Assembly (NCBI GenBank): GCA_026990815.1
Contig: JALXCS010000382.1
Location: 1 to 10,200 of the forward strand
Direction: 5' to 3'
Source of the DNA: Methylomonas sp.
GTDB lineage: Bacteria > Pseudomonadota > Gammaproteobacteria > Methylococcales > Methylomonadaceae
DNA length: 10,200 bases
This document shows, piece after piece, positions 1-6,959 of this stretch. Positions within the stretch are counted from its first letter, which is position 1, and every line of letters starts with the position of its first letter. Position numbers and translations under genes: made by a program. The notes beneath the pieces were generated by a model. It was not told the origin of the DNA. It was given only the letters and a program-made list of their open reading frames with translations, and searched no databases.

Positions 1-47
1 TTTGATAAACTCATGCCTTGTTGAAATTGAACTTTGTTTTTACTCAT
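1..47 (-). CDS. IS1595-family transposase, N-terminal fragment (runs off the left edge)
   Basis: Read on the minus strand, an ATG at 47 opens a frame giving MSKNKVQFQQGMSLS before the window ends. This resembles the usual start of IS1595-family (ISPna2-type) transposases, which commonly begin with M(A/S)KNKVQFQ(x)G(L/M)S followed by a zinc-binding region. A strong Shine-Dalgarno AGGAGG lies at 54-59 with a 6-nt spacer, which fixes the start. Only 15 residues are visible, so intactness and the DDE-type (DDN) catalytic residues cannot be judged. The call rests on recognising the N-terminal signature and on the IS-end-like sequence just upstream. Confidence 0.6.
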   Translation of the reverse strand, partial: MSKNKVQFQQGMSLS

Positions 48-53
48 CGTCAG

Positions 54-59
54 CCTCCT
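54..59 (-). promoter_or_regulatory. Shine-Dalgarno of the transposase
   Basis: A perfect AGGAGG on the minus strand lies 6 nt before the ATG at 47. It is the strongest ribosome binding site in the window and confirms that the short open frame at the edge is a real gene start. Confidence 0.7.
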
Positions 60-101
60 GGTTTCTCAAAGAGTTATGCTCATCTTTTCGACTTTAGAAT
101 T

Positions 102-125
102 GGCTGATGGTTCTACGTAATCAGG
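102..125. repeat. Possible outer end (terminal inverted repeat) of the IS1595-like element
   Basis: Reading outward in, the minus strand has CCTGATTACGTAGAACC and then ATCAGCC, about 55 nt upstream of the transposase start. A short untranslated leader ending in a terminal inverted repeat is what an IS1595-type element would have here. The segment also holds a short internal dyad, CTGAT...ATCAG. The other end of the element is outside the window, so neither the repeat nor the 8-bp target duplication expected of this family can be verified. The exact boundary near 125 is inferred. Confidence 0.35.
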
Positions 126-168
126 AAGATTTTTATATATATTGTTTGGTGTAAAACACAAGTTGAAC

Positions 169-193
169 AAAAGTACAATAGAATTGTATTTTT
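169..193. repeat. AT-rich inverted repeat (hairpin) upstream of the small acidic ORF
   Basis: TACAAT (174-179) and ATTGTA (183-188) pair around a 3-nt AGA loop. The stem extends outward by one G-T wobble and four A-T pairs, making about 11 pairs in all. It lies between the IS end and the 40-residue ORF. It could be an operator, a weak terminator or chance in AT-rich DNA. A very weak sigma70-like pair, TTGAAC (163-168) and TGTATT (185-190) with a 16-nt spacer, overlaps it. Confidence 0.35.
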
Positions 194-240
194 TCTCTGC
201 TAAAGTTACCTCTGAGCTATTTATTAATTTGGAGGTTGAG

Positions 241-363
241 ATGGAAAATGAAGTTTTCGACGAATTAGAATTTGAAATTTACGATGATCTGCCAATAGTT
301 GAGCATGTTGATTGGGATCACACGAATGATGATGAATGGTATTCAGAAGCTTTTGGGGGATGA
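241..363 (+). CDS. Small, strongly acidic hypothetical protein (40 aa)
   Basis: ATG at 241 follows GGAGG (231-235) with a 5-nt spacer, a good ribosome binding site. The longer frame that could begin at TTG 142 has no such site, so the short form is preferred. The 40-residue product has 15 Asp/Glu and no Lys or Arg, giving an extreme negative charge, and ends in WYSEAFGG. It has no signal peptide, membrane segment or cysteine. I do not recognise the family. It lies between an IS end and the tail of a convergent gene, so it may be a remnant of a gene cut by insertion, an independent small protein, or a chance ORF. A function such as DNA mimicry or peptide precursor would be speculation. No partner gene is visible nearby. 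Confidence 0.4.
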   Translation: MENEVFDELEFEIYDDLPIVEHVDWDHTNDDEWYSEAFGG

Positions 364-520
364 AAAAGTAAATTTTCAATTATTTGTATTAAAATTTAGA
401 CATAAGTACATTCCAGAAATTACAGGATCAAGTTTTTATTTCGCATGGATGCGTGGGTATTACTGCAGTTCTTATCGCTGCACGAATCCATTTTTATTGG
501 GTTATCAGCTAGTAACAACA

Positions 521-2776
521 TTACCTTTTTTTCCATATAGTGATAATGTTTGTAAAGTCATCAGTCCAAGGCTTTATGTCAAAATAGAGGGGAAGTTTTT
601 CCCAATTCCCTAATCGGCTTTGCTGCAGAGGAACGAGTAAATCTTTGCTTTTAGCCATAGCAACCCAGTCAGTTGCAACTACCAAAGGGATATTAGACTT
701 AGGCTTAAATTCTTGTATTAAAGCGGATAAATTTAAGTGCTTTGCGTGATCTGATAACACTTTTTTCAAAGCTAAGTGTCTATTTGTAATATGAAAAGCT
801 AAAATCCCACTTGGTTTTAGCTTGTTAAAATATAGTTTGATTGCTTCCTGGGTAAGTAAATGCGTGGGGACAGAGTCAGAACTAAAGGCATCCATAATCA
901 GCAGGTCAAATTTATCATCCGGTTGTTTTTGAAGTGACAATCGAGCATCACCTATAACCATTGGGATATTTTTTCCGCATAGCTCAAGATATTTAAAATA
1001 ACTTGGATTTTTTGCAATTTCTATAACAGTTGGATCAATTTCAAAGAAACTCCAATTTTGATTTGGACGCGAATAGCAGGCAAGAGCACCCGCTCCTAAA
1101 CCAACAGCTCCAATAACCCAATCGTGGTTTTTTGTTTCATAAGTTTTAAATAGCTGACCTATTGGACCTTGCCGACTATAGTAAGTTAACGGTGTTGTTA
1201 AAAATTTTGCGCTTAATCGCTCCGCTCCATGCTTGGTTGTGCCATGAAATAGTTCATGATATTTTTCCTTTTTGTTTTGCTCATTGATTAATATGCTTTC
1301 TCTGACAGAATGCACGCCAAAAAAAGTTCTTTTTTGATATAAAGTGTTGGTTAATAGATGATGGAGGCCCATAGTAAAAACAATGATTACCCCAGTCAAT
1401 AATGATAGAGTAACTGGTTTGTTTCTAAATGCATATGTCAATCCTGCCAGCAGAATTAATCCAACACCAATGGTATCGAGGTAGTGACCTAGTTCATCAT
1501 TTAGAGCATATATGAACAAACCAATGAAAAATAAAACTACCGGAAAAATAGCTTGCAAACCGAGTAGCTTGAAACTTTCATTCTTTTTTGCAATAAAATT
1601 CGGTCGCAGCAGTAGTGCTACAACAATCATAATCGGATATTCATAGACACCGTTAAAGATAAAAGGGGCAACAAAAGTATTAAACATTCCTCCCAGCATT
1701 CCAGCAAATGACATGATCAGATAATAAATAGTCAGATGTTTGGTATGAGGCCGGTATTTTGCAAGAACGCCGTGACAAACCATAATTGCCAGGAAAAATG
1801 CTGTTAAATGCAAGGTTAAATCAAGCCAGTAAGGTAATACTGCCGGGTTGATAAACGAATAGGCGATGAAAGGGAGAAGAAAGACAGGTTGTAAAAATAA
1901 CATGCTGCCGTAAATTCTGTTATTCCATTTTGAAAAAACCAGAATAAAAGATAGTAGATACAGAGTTAAAGGAATAATCCAGAGCAATGGTACTGACGCG
2001 ATATCTGTGCTAATGAAGTTGGTTAATCCTAAAAGTAAACTGGATGGTACAAATGCCAGGGCAAGCCAGTGTAATTTTGTAAGCAACGGGATATTATCTA
2101 CATCTAAATCAGTTGCTTTCTCTTCATGTAAAGCAAATTTATTGTTGCTACGCCATAAAAACGTACCGCATACAATGACTAAAACAATGAGAAAGAGATA
2201 ACCGATACTCCAGATGGTTTTTTGCCCAGTTAAGCCGATGCTTGGTTCAATTAAAAATGGGTAACTGAGTAAAGCTATCAAGCTGCCGGCATTACTTGCA
2301 GCGTATAAATAGTAAGGGTCATGACTGGTATGATGACCAACATGTGCGAACCATTTTTGCATCAATGGGGCTGTGGTTGAAATCACAAAGAAGGGCAAGC
2401 CAATAGCAATTAACAGGGTCCAAAAAATCCAGAATGTTGGGTCATTTTGACTTGGCGGTTCTGCATTTTCTGGTAAGGCCAAAGGTAATGCGATACAACT
2501 AATTAGAATAATGAGGCTGTGAATTAATATTTGTTTGTTTTGTGGCTGAGAAGTTGATAAATAATGAGCGTATAAATAGCCAAGAAACAGAATGGTTTGA
2601 TAAAACACCATGCAGGTATTCCACACCGCCGGTGAACCGCCTAATAAGGGTAACAGCGATTTTCCAAACATTGGCTGCAGCACGAACATTAATAAGGCAC
2701 TGACAAACATTGTTAAAGCGAAAAGCAATATGGTAGAAATCTGACGGTCAGATTGGGCAGTTTTAAGAACAGACAT
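521..2776 (-). CDS. Polytopic membrane protein fused to a spermidine-synthase-like domain
   Basis: The 751-residue protein has two parts. Residues about 15-475 form roughly a dozen hydrophobic segments, the first carrying the family's typical LQPMFGKSLLPLLGGSPAVWN stretch near residues 33-53. The C-terminal third, about 530-740, is a Rossmann methyltransferase-like fold of the polyamine synthase type. It has the nucleotide loop GAVGLGAGAL near 553-563, the acidic FEIDP near 577-582, GDAR near 608, and DAFSSDSVPTHLLT near 630. This matches proteins annotated as fused MFS/spermidine synthase or spermidine synthase-like membrane proteins. The domain probably binds a decarboxy-SAM- or SAM-like ligand on the cytoplasmic side. 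The substrate is unknown and true spermidine synthase activity is not shown. No clear Shine-Dalgarno precedes the ATG, but this start fits the usual family N-terminus. A 193-bp gap separates it from the cytochrome gene upstream. Confidence 0.85.
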   Translation of the reverse strand: MSVLKTAQSDRQISTILLFALTMFVSALLMFVLQPMFGKSLLPLLGGSPAVWNTCMVFYQTILFLGYLYAHYLSTSQPQNKQILIHSLIILISCIALPLALPENAEPPSQNDPTFWIFWTLLIAIGLPFFVISTTAPLMQKWFAHVGHHTSHDPYYLYAASNAGSLIALLSYPFLIEPSIGLTGQKTIWSIGYLFLIVLVIVCGTFLWRSNNKFALHEEKATDLDVDNIPLLTKLHWLALAFVPSSLLLGLTNFISTDIASVPLLWIIPLTLYLLSFILVFSKWNNRIYGSMLFLQPVFLLPFIAYSFINPAVLPYWLDLTLHLTAFFLAIMVCHGVLAKYRPHTKHLTIYYLIMSFAGMLGGMFNTFVAPFIFNGVYEYPIMIVVALLLRPNFIAKKNESFKLLGLQAIFPVVLFFIGLFIYALNDELGHYLDTIGVGLILLAGLTYAFRNKPVTLSLLTGVIIVFTMGLHHLLTNTLYQKRTFFGVHSVRESILINEQNKKEKYHELFHGTTKHGAERLSAKFLTTPLTYYSRQGPIGQLFKTYETKNHDWVIGAVGLGAGALACYSRPNQNWSFFEIDPTVIEIAKNPSYFKYLELCGKNIPMVIGDARLSLQKQPDDKFDLLIMDAFSSDSVPTHLLTQEAIKLYFNKLKPSGILAFHITNRHLALKKVLSDHAKHLNLSALIQEFKPKSNIPLVVATDWVAMAKSKDLLVPLQQSRLGNWEKLPLYFDIKPWTDDFTNIITIWKKR

Positions 2777-2969
2777 TTTTTATGATTTTGTGAAGAATTT
2801 TTTTTTGTCCTTATACAGTCACTGGATGAAGATTGCTTTGTTGCAGGTATTAATCAGTGCAATTCTGGCAGACAACATTTTTCAAACATGAGGCAATCGG
2901 GAAAAATACAAAGAATCAATAGAATCATAACTGCTGTACTTCCCTGTACGGCCGGAATATTTTATGGAT

Positions 2970-3542
2970 TTATTTGATTGAACCTAAATAAGCAGAAATT
3001 GCAGCGATATCATCGCTAGATAAACTTGAGGCAATACCAGACATTGGCCCTCCGGAGCGATTGCCATTTTTAAAATTTTCCAGTTGTATGACGATGTATT
3101 TCGGGTGTTGTCCAGCTAGCCTCGGAAAAATTCCGCGACCTTCTGCTTTGCTGCCATGACAGCCTGCACACATGGAAAATTTTGTTTTGCCTTTTTTTGC
3201 TAATTCAGAATCTCCACCAGCACTTCCAGCTTTGAGGTTGGCAAAATAAGTGGCAAGACTGTTAAAGTCATTTTCGGATAAATTACTGACCATGTTTTCC
3301 ATTACTGGGTTTTTTCTACTTCCTTTCTTGAAAGCTTTTAATTGTGCGCTCAAATAAGCAGGTTGCTGCCCCGCGAGACTAGGCCATTGTGGGTTATTAC
3401 TGATGCCTTTAGCCCCATGACAGGCAATGCATTTTTTTGCCAGTTCTTCACCTTCCTTAATGTCTGCGGAATGAGATAGTGATGAAAACAGGCCAAAAAA
3501 TACCAGGCAAAAAGAAAGATATTTTGTCATTTGTGATTTCAT
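2970..3542 (-). CDS. Diheme cytochrome c, c4 type, periplasmic
   Basis: This 190-residue protein has a Sec signal peptide (residues about 1-26, cleavage after SLSHSA) followed by two tandem class I cytochrome c domains. Heme sites are CIACH (38-42) and CAGCH (125-129). The likely distal axial methionines are M81 and M167, each seven residues before the Leu of a matching LS(E/S)xD turn, and SLAGQ/RLAGQ stretches follow each heme. This layout and length are those of cytochrome c4, which passes electrons from the bc1 complex to terminal oxidases in the periplasm. The first ATG is chosen because GAGG lies 8 nt before it; the ATG at codon 5 has none. It follows the L,D-transpeptidase gene by 86 bp. 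Confidence 0.93.
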   Translation of the reverse strand: MKSQMTKYLSFCLVFFGLFSSLSHSADIKEGEELAKKCIACHGAKGISNNPQWPSLAGQQPAYLSAQLKAFKKGSRKNPVMENMVSNLSENDFNSLATYFANLKAGSAGGDSELAKKGKTKFSMCAGCHGSKAEGRGIFPRLAGQHPKYIVIQLENFKNGNRSGGPMSGIASSLSSDDIAAISAYLGSIK

Positions 3543-3628
3543 CTGAGTAACCTCGATAGTATAAAAATTAACGGTAGCATTTTATGCGGTCTGTATTTTA
3601 ACTTGCTGGCTTTAACAATTCAGAAAAT

Positions 3629-4642
3629 TTATTCATCTGCTTTTATGTTGACTTCCAGTTTTCTTTGAAAAATTGCTATCGGTTTGCCATTGTGTTCTTT
3701 AAGAGCTTTGGTAAGTTTTTCTCCATCGAGAACTGGGATTTGGTAATTATTGGCTTTTTCAATAAGGTCCAATGCCTTTTTCAAATAATCATCATAACTT
3801 GGGCTTTCTGCTTCAAGTGGAGGGTAAACCTGAATATAAAGGCTGTTATTAAGCCAGCCTACTTTAATCGGCTGATTGACGATGTGGACGGGAGTGTCAA
3901 CAGGAATTTCTGGGAATAGTTGCTCTATATCTTTGGGATACATTCTAATGCAACCGTGACTGACACGCATGCCCACACCATAAGGTTTATTAGTGCTATG
4001 AATTAAATATCCAGGTATTCCAAGACGGATTGCAAAAAGGCCAAGAGGATTGTCAGGACCGGCAGGAACAACATCCGGTAATATTTCACCTTTTTCGGCA
4101 TGTTCTTTTTTTATCGAGGCTGGTGGTGTCCAGGTTGGGTTTTCTTTTTTTGCAATGATGTTTGTGATCCCTAAAGGTGTTTCCCAGTCCTGCCGTCCTA
4201 TACTGATAGGGTAGGTTAAAACTGATTTTACAGGTTGTCCCTTGGTATTTGGAAAATAGTACAGGCGAAATTCAGGCAGATTTAATACCAGACCATCCCG
4301 TGGCGCATCCGGAAGCAGGTAACTATTTGGAATGATGACTTCGGTTCCTTTGCCAGGCATCCAGCGATCAATATCAGGGTTGGCCAATAGAATCTCATTT
4401 TGGCCAACATCATAACGAAGAGCAATATCAAGTAAGGTGTCTTCTTTTGTCGCAGTAGCAATAATCTGTTTTTCTGGATCACCAATTAAACTATCACTCG
4501 GATTAGAGGGCAGGGAAAAGCTAGTGCTGAAAGCAGAAGTACTTAACCAGGCCCACACAAACAATATAATTACACTTTGTTTTAGTACGTAGTAATAATT
4601 TCTGTGTTGAAATAAGATTATAAAGTTGCCTGTCAAATTCAT
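3629..4642 (-). CDS. L,D-transpeptidase (YkuD) with LysM domain, ErfK/YbiS-like
   Basis: This 337-residue envelope protein forms or edits 3-3 cross-links in peptidoglycan, or attaches proteins to it. It has a hydrophobic export segment at about 20-40 after an unusually long leader of about 19 residues. A LysM peptidoglycan-binding domain spans about 60-106 (ATATKEDTLLDIALRY...NPDIDRWMPGKG...VIIP). A YkuD catalytic domain spans about 116-252 and contains conserved His215 (IHST), SHGCIRM with His229, and the nucleophile Cys231. The domain order matches E. coli ErfK/YbiS/YcfS/YnhG, but the residues do not say which paralogue. The ATG at 4642 is the only plausible start, although its ribosome binding site is poor. 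It begins 21 bp after the rdgC stop, so the two are probably co-transcribed. Confidence 0.92.
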   Translation of the reverse strand: MNLTGNFIILFQHRNYYYVLKQSVIILFVWAWLSTSAFSTSFSLPSNPSDSLIGDPEKQIIATATKEDTLLDIALRYDVGQNEILLANPDIDRWMPGKGTEVIIPNSYLLPDAPRDGLVLNLPEFRLYYFPNTKGQPVKSVLTYPISIGRQDWETPLGITNIIAKKENPTWTPPASIKKEHAEKGEILPDVVPAGPDNPLGLFAIRLGIPGYLIHSTNKPYGVGMRVSHGCIRMYPKDIEQLFPEIPVDTPVHIVNQPIKVGWLNNSLYIQVYPPLEAESPSYDDYLKKALDLIEKANNYQIPVLDGEKLTKALKEHNGKPIAIFQRKLEVNIKADE

Positions 4643-4663
4643 GTTTTTTAAATGTAAGTGTAA

Positions 4664-5572
4664 TTAAATTTTGTTTTCTCCGCCGAACCATTCTAAAAGA
4701 CGCGGCAAGAACCCGGCAAGTTCAAGAGACATAATTGAAAAATCAGCATCAAACTGTTCAATTTCATTTGTAGTTTCAATTTCTGAGGCCTGTTCTTGAA
4801 TAAGATCCAGAAATTTTAATCGTTTAATAGCAATACTTTCATCAATAATGAAGGTGAGTCGATCAGCCCAGCTAATCGAGAGTTTGATAACTTGTTTACC
4901 TGAATCAAGGTGGTTCTTAATTTCAGGCAGACTCAGATCATGTCGTTTACAGCGGATGATTGCCCCCTCTTTGTCAGGAGTGCGTAATTCACATTCATCT
5001 TCAATGTTAACATCATTAGGATTCTGATTGTTCATCAACCATTGTGTCATCACAGAGGCAGGTTTTTCGTTAGTGATTATAGGTGCAACTGGTAGGGTAT
5101 CAATACACTTTCGCAAATTGCTAAGTATTTCTTCAGCTTTTTTTGTTGATGCAGCGTCGACAATTAACCAGCCTCCTTTTGGATCGATATAAGCATAAGT
5201 TTTTTTTGAAAAAGTAAAGGCTTTAGGTAGAAGCTCAAAAATAATTTTATCGTTAATACTATCACGCTGTTTTTTGGATGGTTTTTTTCCTAGTTGGTTT
5301 TCTAACTCTGCTACTTTTTCAACCAGGAGTTCGTTAATCACGGGGGTAGGTAGTAACTTTTCCTGCTTTTTACCGCAAATCATCAAAAAACCGTTTGCAG
5401 AATGGACCAATTGTTGAGAATGACGGCCTAAAGGCGCTGTCCAGCCAAAACGAAACAATTCCTGGTTTCCACACGGTTTGAAAACTTTGGTTTGTAGTTT
5501 TTCTTCCAGTTCGGTAGCAGAGAGTGTAAAAGGTTCCGTAAAACGGTAAAGGGTAAGATTTTTAAACCACAT
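4664..5572 (-). CDS. rdgC: Recombination-associated protein RdgC
   Basis: The 302-residue product has the length and pattern of RdgC. It starts MWFKNLTLYRF, has FKPCGNQELFRFGWTAPLG near 31-49 and NGFLMICGKKQEKLLP near 60-75, and continues with the family's PVINELL region. RdgC is a nucleoid-associated protein that forms a ring-shaped dimer around double-stranded DNA without sequence preference. It limits RecA filament access and is needed when replication restart is impaired. No clear Shine-Dalgarno precedes the ATG, but this start matches the family N-terminus. It is divergent from the DNA glycosylase gene across about 127 bp and leads into the L,D-transpeptidase gene 21 bp downstream. Confidence 0.95.
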   Translation of the reverse strand: MWFKNLTLYRFTEPFTLSATELEEKLQTKVFKPCGNQELFRFGWTAPLGRHSQQLVHSANGFLMICGKKQEKLLPTPVINELLVEKVAELENQLGKKPSKKQRDSINDKIIFELLPKAFTFSKKTYAYIDPKGGWLIVDAASTKKAEEILSNLRKCIDTLPVAPIITNEKPASVMTQWLMNNQNPNDVNIEDECELRTPDKEGAIIRCKRHDLSLPEIKNHLDSGKQVIKLSISWADRLTFIIDESIAIKRLKFLDLIQEQASEIETTNEIEQFDADFSIMSLELAGFLPRLLEWFGGENKI

Positions 5573-5589
5573 GTATTTGATTAGAAAAA

Positions 5590-5617
5590 TTGATAAAAAA
5601 GGCTGGCATTATCTCAA
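5590..5617 (-). promoter_or_regulatory. Candidate sigma70 promoter for rdgC
   Basis: On the minus strand, TTGAGA (5612-5617) and TATCAA (5590-5595) are separated by 16 nt. They match the -35 and -10 consensus at five and four of six positions. Transcription would start about 10 nt before the ATG, giving a very short leader, which fits the missing Shine-Dalgarno but also weakens the call. Confidence 0.3.
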
Positions 5618-5634
5618 AGTTATGCTGAGAAATC

Positions 5635-5661
5635 TTGTCATGGGTTATACTTAACTATGAT
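5635..5661 (+). promoter_or_regulatory. Weak candidate promoter for the glycosylase-darP operon
   Basis: TTGTCA (5635-5640) and TATGAT (5656-5661) lie 15 nt apart, shorter than the usual 17. Position is right for the plus-strand operon that starts at 5700. Another -10-like TATACT lies at 5646-5651 without a good -35. The rdgC/glycosylase interval must hold two divergent promoters, but the exact elements are uncertain. Confidence 0.25.
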
Positions 5662-5699
5662 GTAGTTTGTCTGTAGGGGTTTTCTATTTCATAATAACA

Positions 5700-6224
5700 A
5701 TGTCGACCATAGAAAGCTTCCCTCCAATAGCAAGAAAAAATGCAAAAGTTCTGATTTTAGGTTCTATGCCAAGTGAAACATCGTTACTTAAGCAGGAATA
5801 TTATGGTCATCCAAGAAATACATTTTGGCCAATCATGGGCTGTTTATTTTTTGCATTGTCGGAATTGCCTTATCAGAAAAGAGAAATTATTTTGATGCGA
5901 TCAAAAATTGCTGTATGGGATGTTTTGAAAACTTGTCGAAGGCCTGGGAGCATGGATAGTGATATTGATATGGGTTCCATTGAAACTAACAATTTTAATA
6001 ATTTCTTTGTAAAGTATCCGCTGATCAGGAATGTTTTTTTTAACGGTGGGAAAGCAGAAAGTGTCTATCGCAAGTTCATCAAGCCTGGGTTATCGAAGCA
6101 GTTTAATTATTTGCAGTACCAACGATTACCTTCGACTAGTCCAGCTTATGCAAGCATGAGTTTTCAGCAAAAACTATCAGCCTGGCAAGTTGTCAAACAG
6201 GCCAGAGAAAATAACGAGGGGTAA
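5700..6224 (+). CDS. DNA-deoxyinosine (hypoxanthine) glycosylase, UDG superfamily family 6
   Basis: The 174-residue protein has the layout of hypoxanthine-DNA glycosylases, which remove deaminated adenine from DNA as the first step of base excision repair. Motifs are LILGSMPSETSL (18-29) leading into YYGHPRNTFWP (34-44) with the probable catalytic Asn40, KIAVWDVLKTCRRPGSMD (69-86), VFFNGGKAE (112-120), and the second active-site motif LPSTSPAYA (143-151). It lacks the GQDPYH of family 1 UDG. A TTG at 5667 would add 11 residues, but homologues begin close to the SFPPI segment, so ATG 5700 is chosen. Its ribosome binding site is poor; AGGGG at 5676 is too far away. Exact substrate range (inosine, uracil or xanthine) cannot be read from sequence. 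It heads a three-gene operon. Confidence 0.85.
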   Translation: MSTIESFPPIARKNAKVLILGSMPSETSLLKQEYYGHPRNTFWPIMGCLFFALSELPYQKREIILMRSKIAVWDVLKTCRRPGSMDSDIDMGSIETNNFNNFFVKYPLIRNVFFNGGKAESVYRKFIKPGLSKQFNYLQYQRLPSTSPAYASMSFQQKLSAWQVVKQARENNEG

Positions 6225-6226
6225 TA

Positions 6227-6415
6227 ATGGAATCTTTTTCTACCTGGGAAAGTATTTTACTGGGAGCCATGGTGTTATTGGTCATTTTGTGGTTCAGGCC
6301 AGGCATAAAGGCCACCTGGCGACAAAGCCAGAATGCCGAATCTGATTGGGCGGGCTTATTGTTACCACTTGGTTTGGTAGTGCTTTTTGTGATTTTTTTG
6401 ATGATGGTAGTTTGA
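6227..6415 (+). CDS. Small two-helix inner-membrane protein, unknown function (62 aa)
   Basis: GAGGGG (6216-6221) lies 5 nt before the ATG, which itself begins 2 nt after the glycosylase stop. The product has hydrophobic segments at about 7-24 and 41-62, joined by a polar, basic loop (RPGIKATWRQSQNAESDW). This gives a hairpin topology with the charged loop most likely cytoplasmic. darP starts 1 nt after its stop, so it is translated within a tight operon and is unlikely to be a chance ORF. I do not recognise a named family or function. Its position beside darP suggests only co-expression. Confidence 0.75.
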   Translation: MESFSTWESILLGAMVLLVILWFRPGIKATWRQSQNAESDWAGLLLPLGLVVLFVIFLMMVV

Positions 6416-6416
6416 T

Positions 6417-6959
6417 ATGGAAGAATCATTAGAAGAAGATGTTGAATATTACGCAGTCCGTCCGAATAAATCCCAAATTAAGCGAGAAATCGCAGTTTTA
6501 CACGCACTTGCAGAAGAAATGGTTGCATTGCCAGTAATGCAAATGGAACAATTGAATTTGCCTGCTGATGTTTTTGAAGCAGCAAAAGCAGGAGCTAAAA
6601 TTACCCAGCGAGGTGCCAGAAAAAGGCATATCAAGTTTCTTACCGGGTTATTAAGAAAGATTGATGTCGAGCCAATCAAAGCAGATTTGGCAAAAATGAA
6701 AAACCAAAGTGCTTTGGCGGTTAAAGAGCATCATATTCTTGAGCGTTGGCGGGATCGGCTGATCGCTGAAGGAGATCAGGCTTTATCCGGGTTATTGCAA
6801 GAATATCCTGATACTGATCGGCAACAGCTTAGGCAGTTAATACGAAATGCAAAGAAGGAAGCGGATTCAGGTAGACCGCCAAAGTTTTCCCGAATGATTT
6901 ATCAATATTTAAAAACATTGATTGTTGCTCACGATACGGAATCAAACAAATCCAGCTGA
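6417..6959 (+). CDS. darP: Ribosome maturation protein DarP (YjgA, DUF615)
   Basis: The 180-residue protein has the typical DarP length (E. coli 183). It shows the family signatures: RPNKSQIKREI near 15-25 after an acidic N-terminus, a helical stretch ending in RKRHIKFLTGLLRKIDVEPI near 67-86, and a C-terminal RQLIRNAKKEADSGRPPKFSR block followed by IYQYLKTL. DarP (dual-action ribosomal maturation protein) binds late precursors of the 50S subunit, promotes correct folding around the peptidyl transferase centre, and acts in the cytoplasm. Its ATG is 1 nt after the stop of the small membrane protein, so translation is probably coupled. Its last 31 bp overlap the 3' end of dinB on the other strand, with no room for a terminator between them. 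Confidence 0.93.
   Translation: MEESLEEDVEYYAVRPNKSQIKREIAVLHALAEEMVALPVMQMEQLNLPADVFEAAKAGAKITQRGARKRHIKFLTGLLRKIDVEPIKADLAKMKNQSALAVKEHHILERWRDRLIAEGDQALSGLLQEYPDTDRQQLRQLIRNAKKEADSGRPPKFSRMIYQYLKTLIVAHDTESNKSS

Noticed and set aside
142..240. N-terminal extension of the acidic ORF from TTG 142.
   Set aside because: No ribosome binding site, it spans the AT-rich hairpin, and the extension is basic and unlike the rest. The ATG at 241 has GGAGG.
241..363. Possible PqqA-like peptide because of an ExxxY pattern (E10, Y14) in the acidic ORF.
   Set aside because: The PqqA core EVT(x)Y is absent and no pqq or radical-SAM gene is in the window.
403..480. Small dyads such as CGCATGGATGCG near 442-453 as a terminator for the convergent genes.
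   Set aside because: The stem is only 4-5 bp with a tiny loop, and there is no proper U-tract in position.
299..613. A 104-codon plus-strand frame overlapping the acidic ORF and the tail of the spermidine-synthase-like gene.
   Set aside because: It has no ribosome binding site, sits antisense to a real gene for its last third, and its composition is not protein-like.
2826..2977. Two short plus-strand frames joined by an ATGA overlap (21 codons from 2826, then 29 codons from 2888) with hydrophobic products.
   Set aside because: Neither has a Shine-Dalgarno, both lie on the strand opposite the flanking genes, and the second runs into the cytochrome stop. Most likely chance.
3558..3563. TATACT on the minus strand as a -10 box for the cytochrome gene.
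   Set aside because: No matching -35, and transcription would begin at about the Shine-Dalgarno itself.
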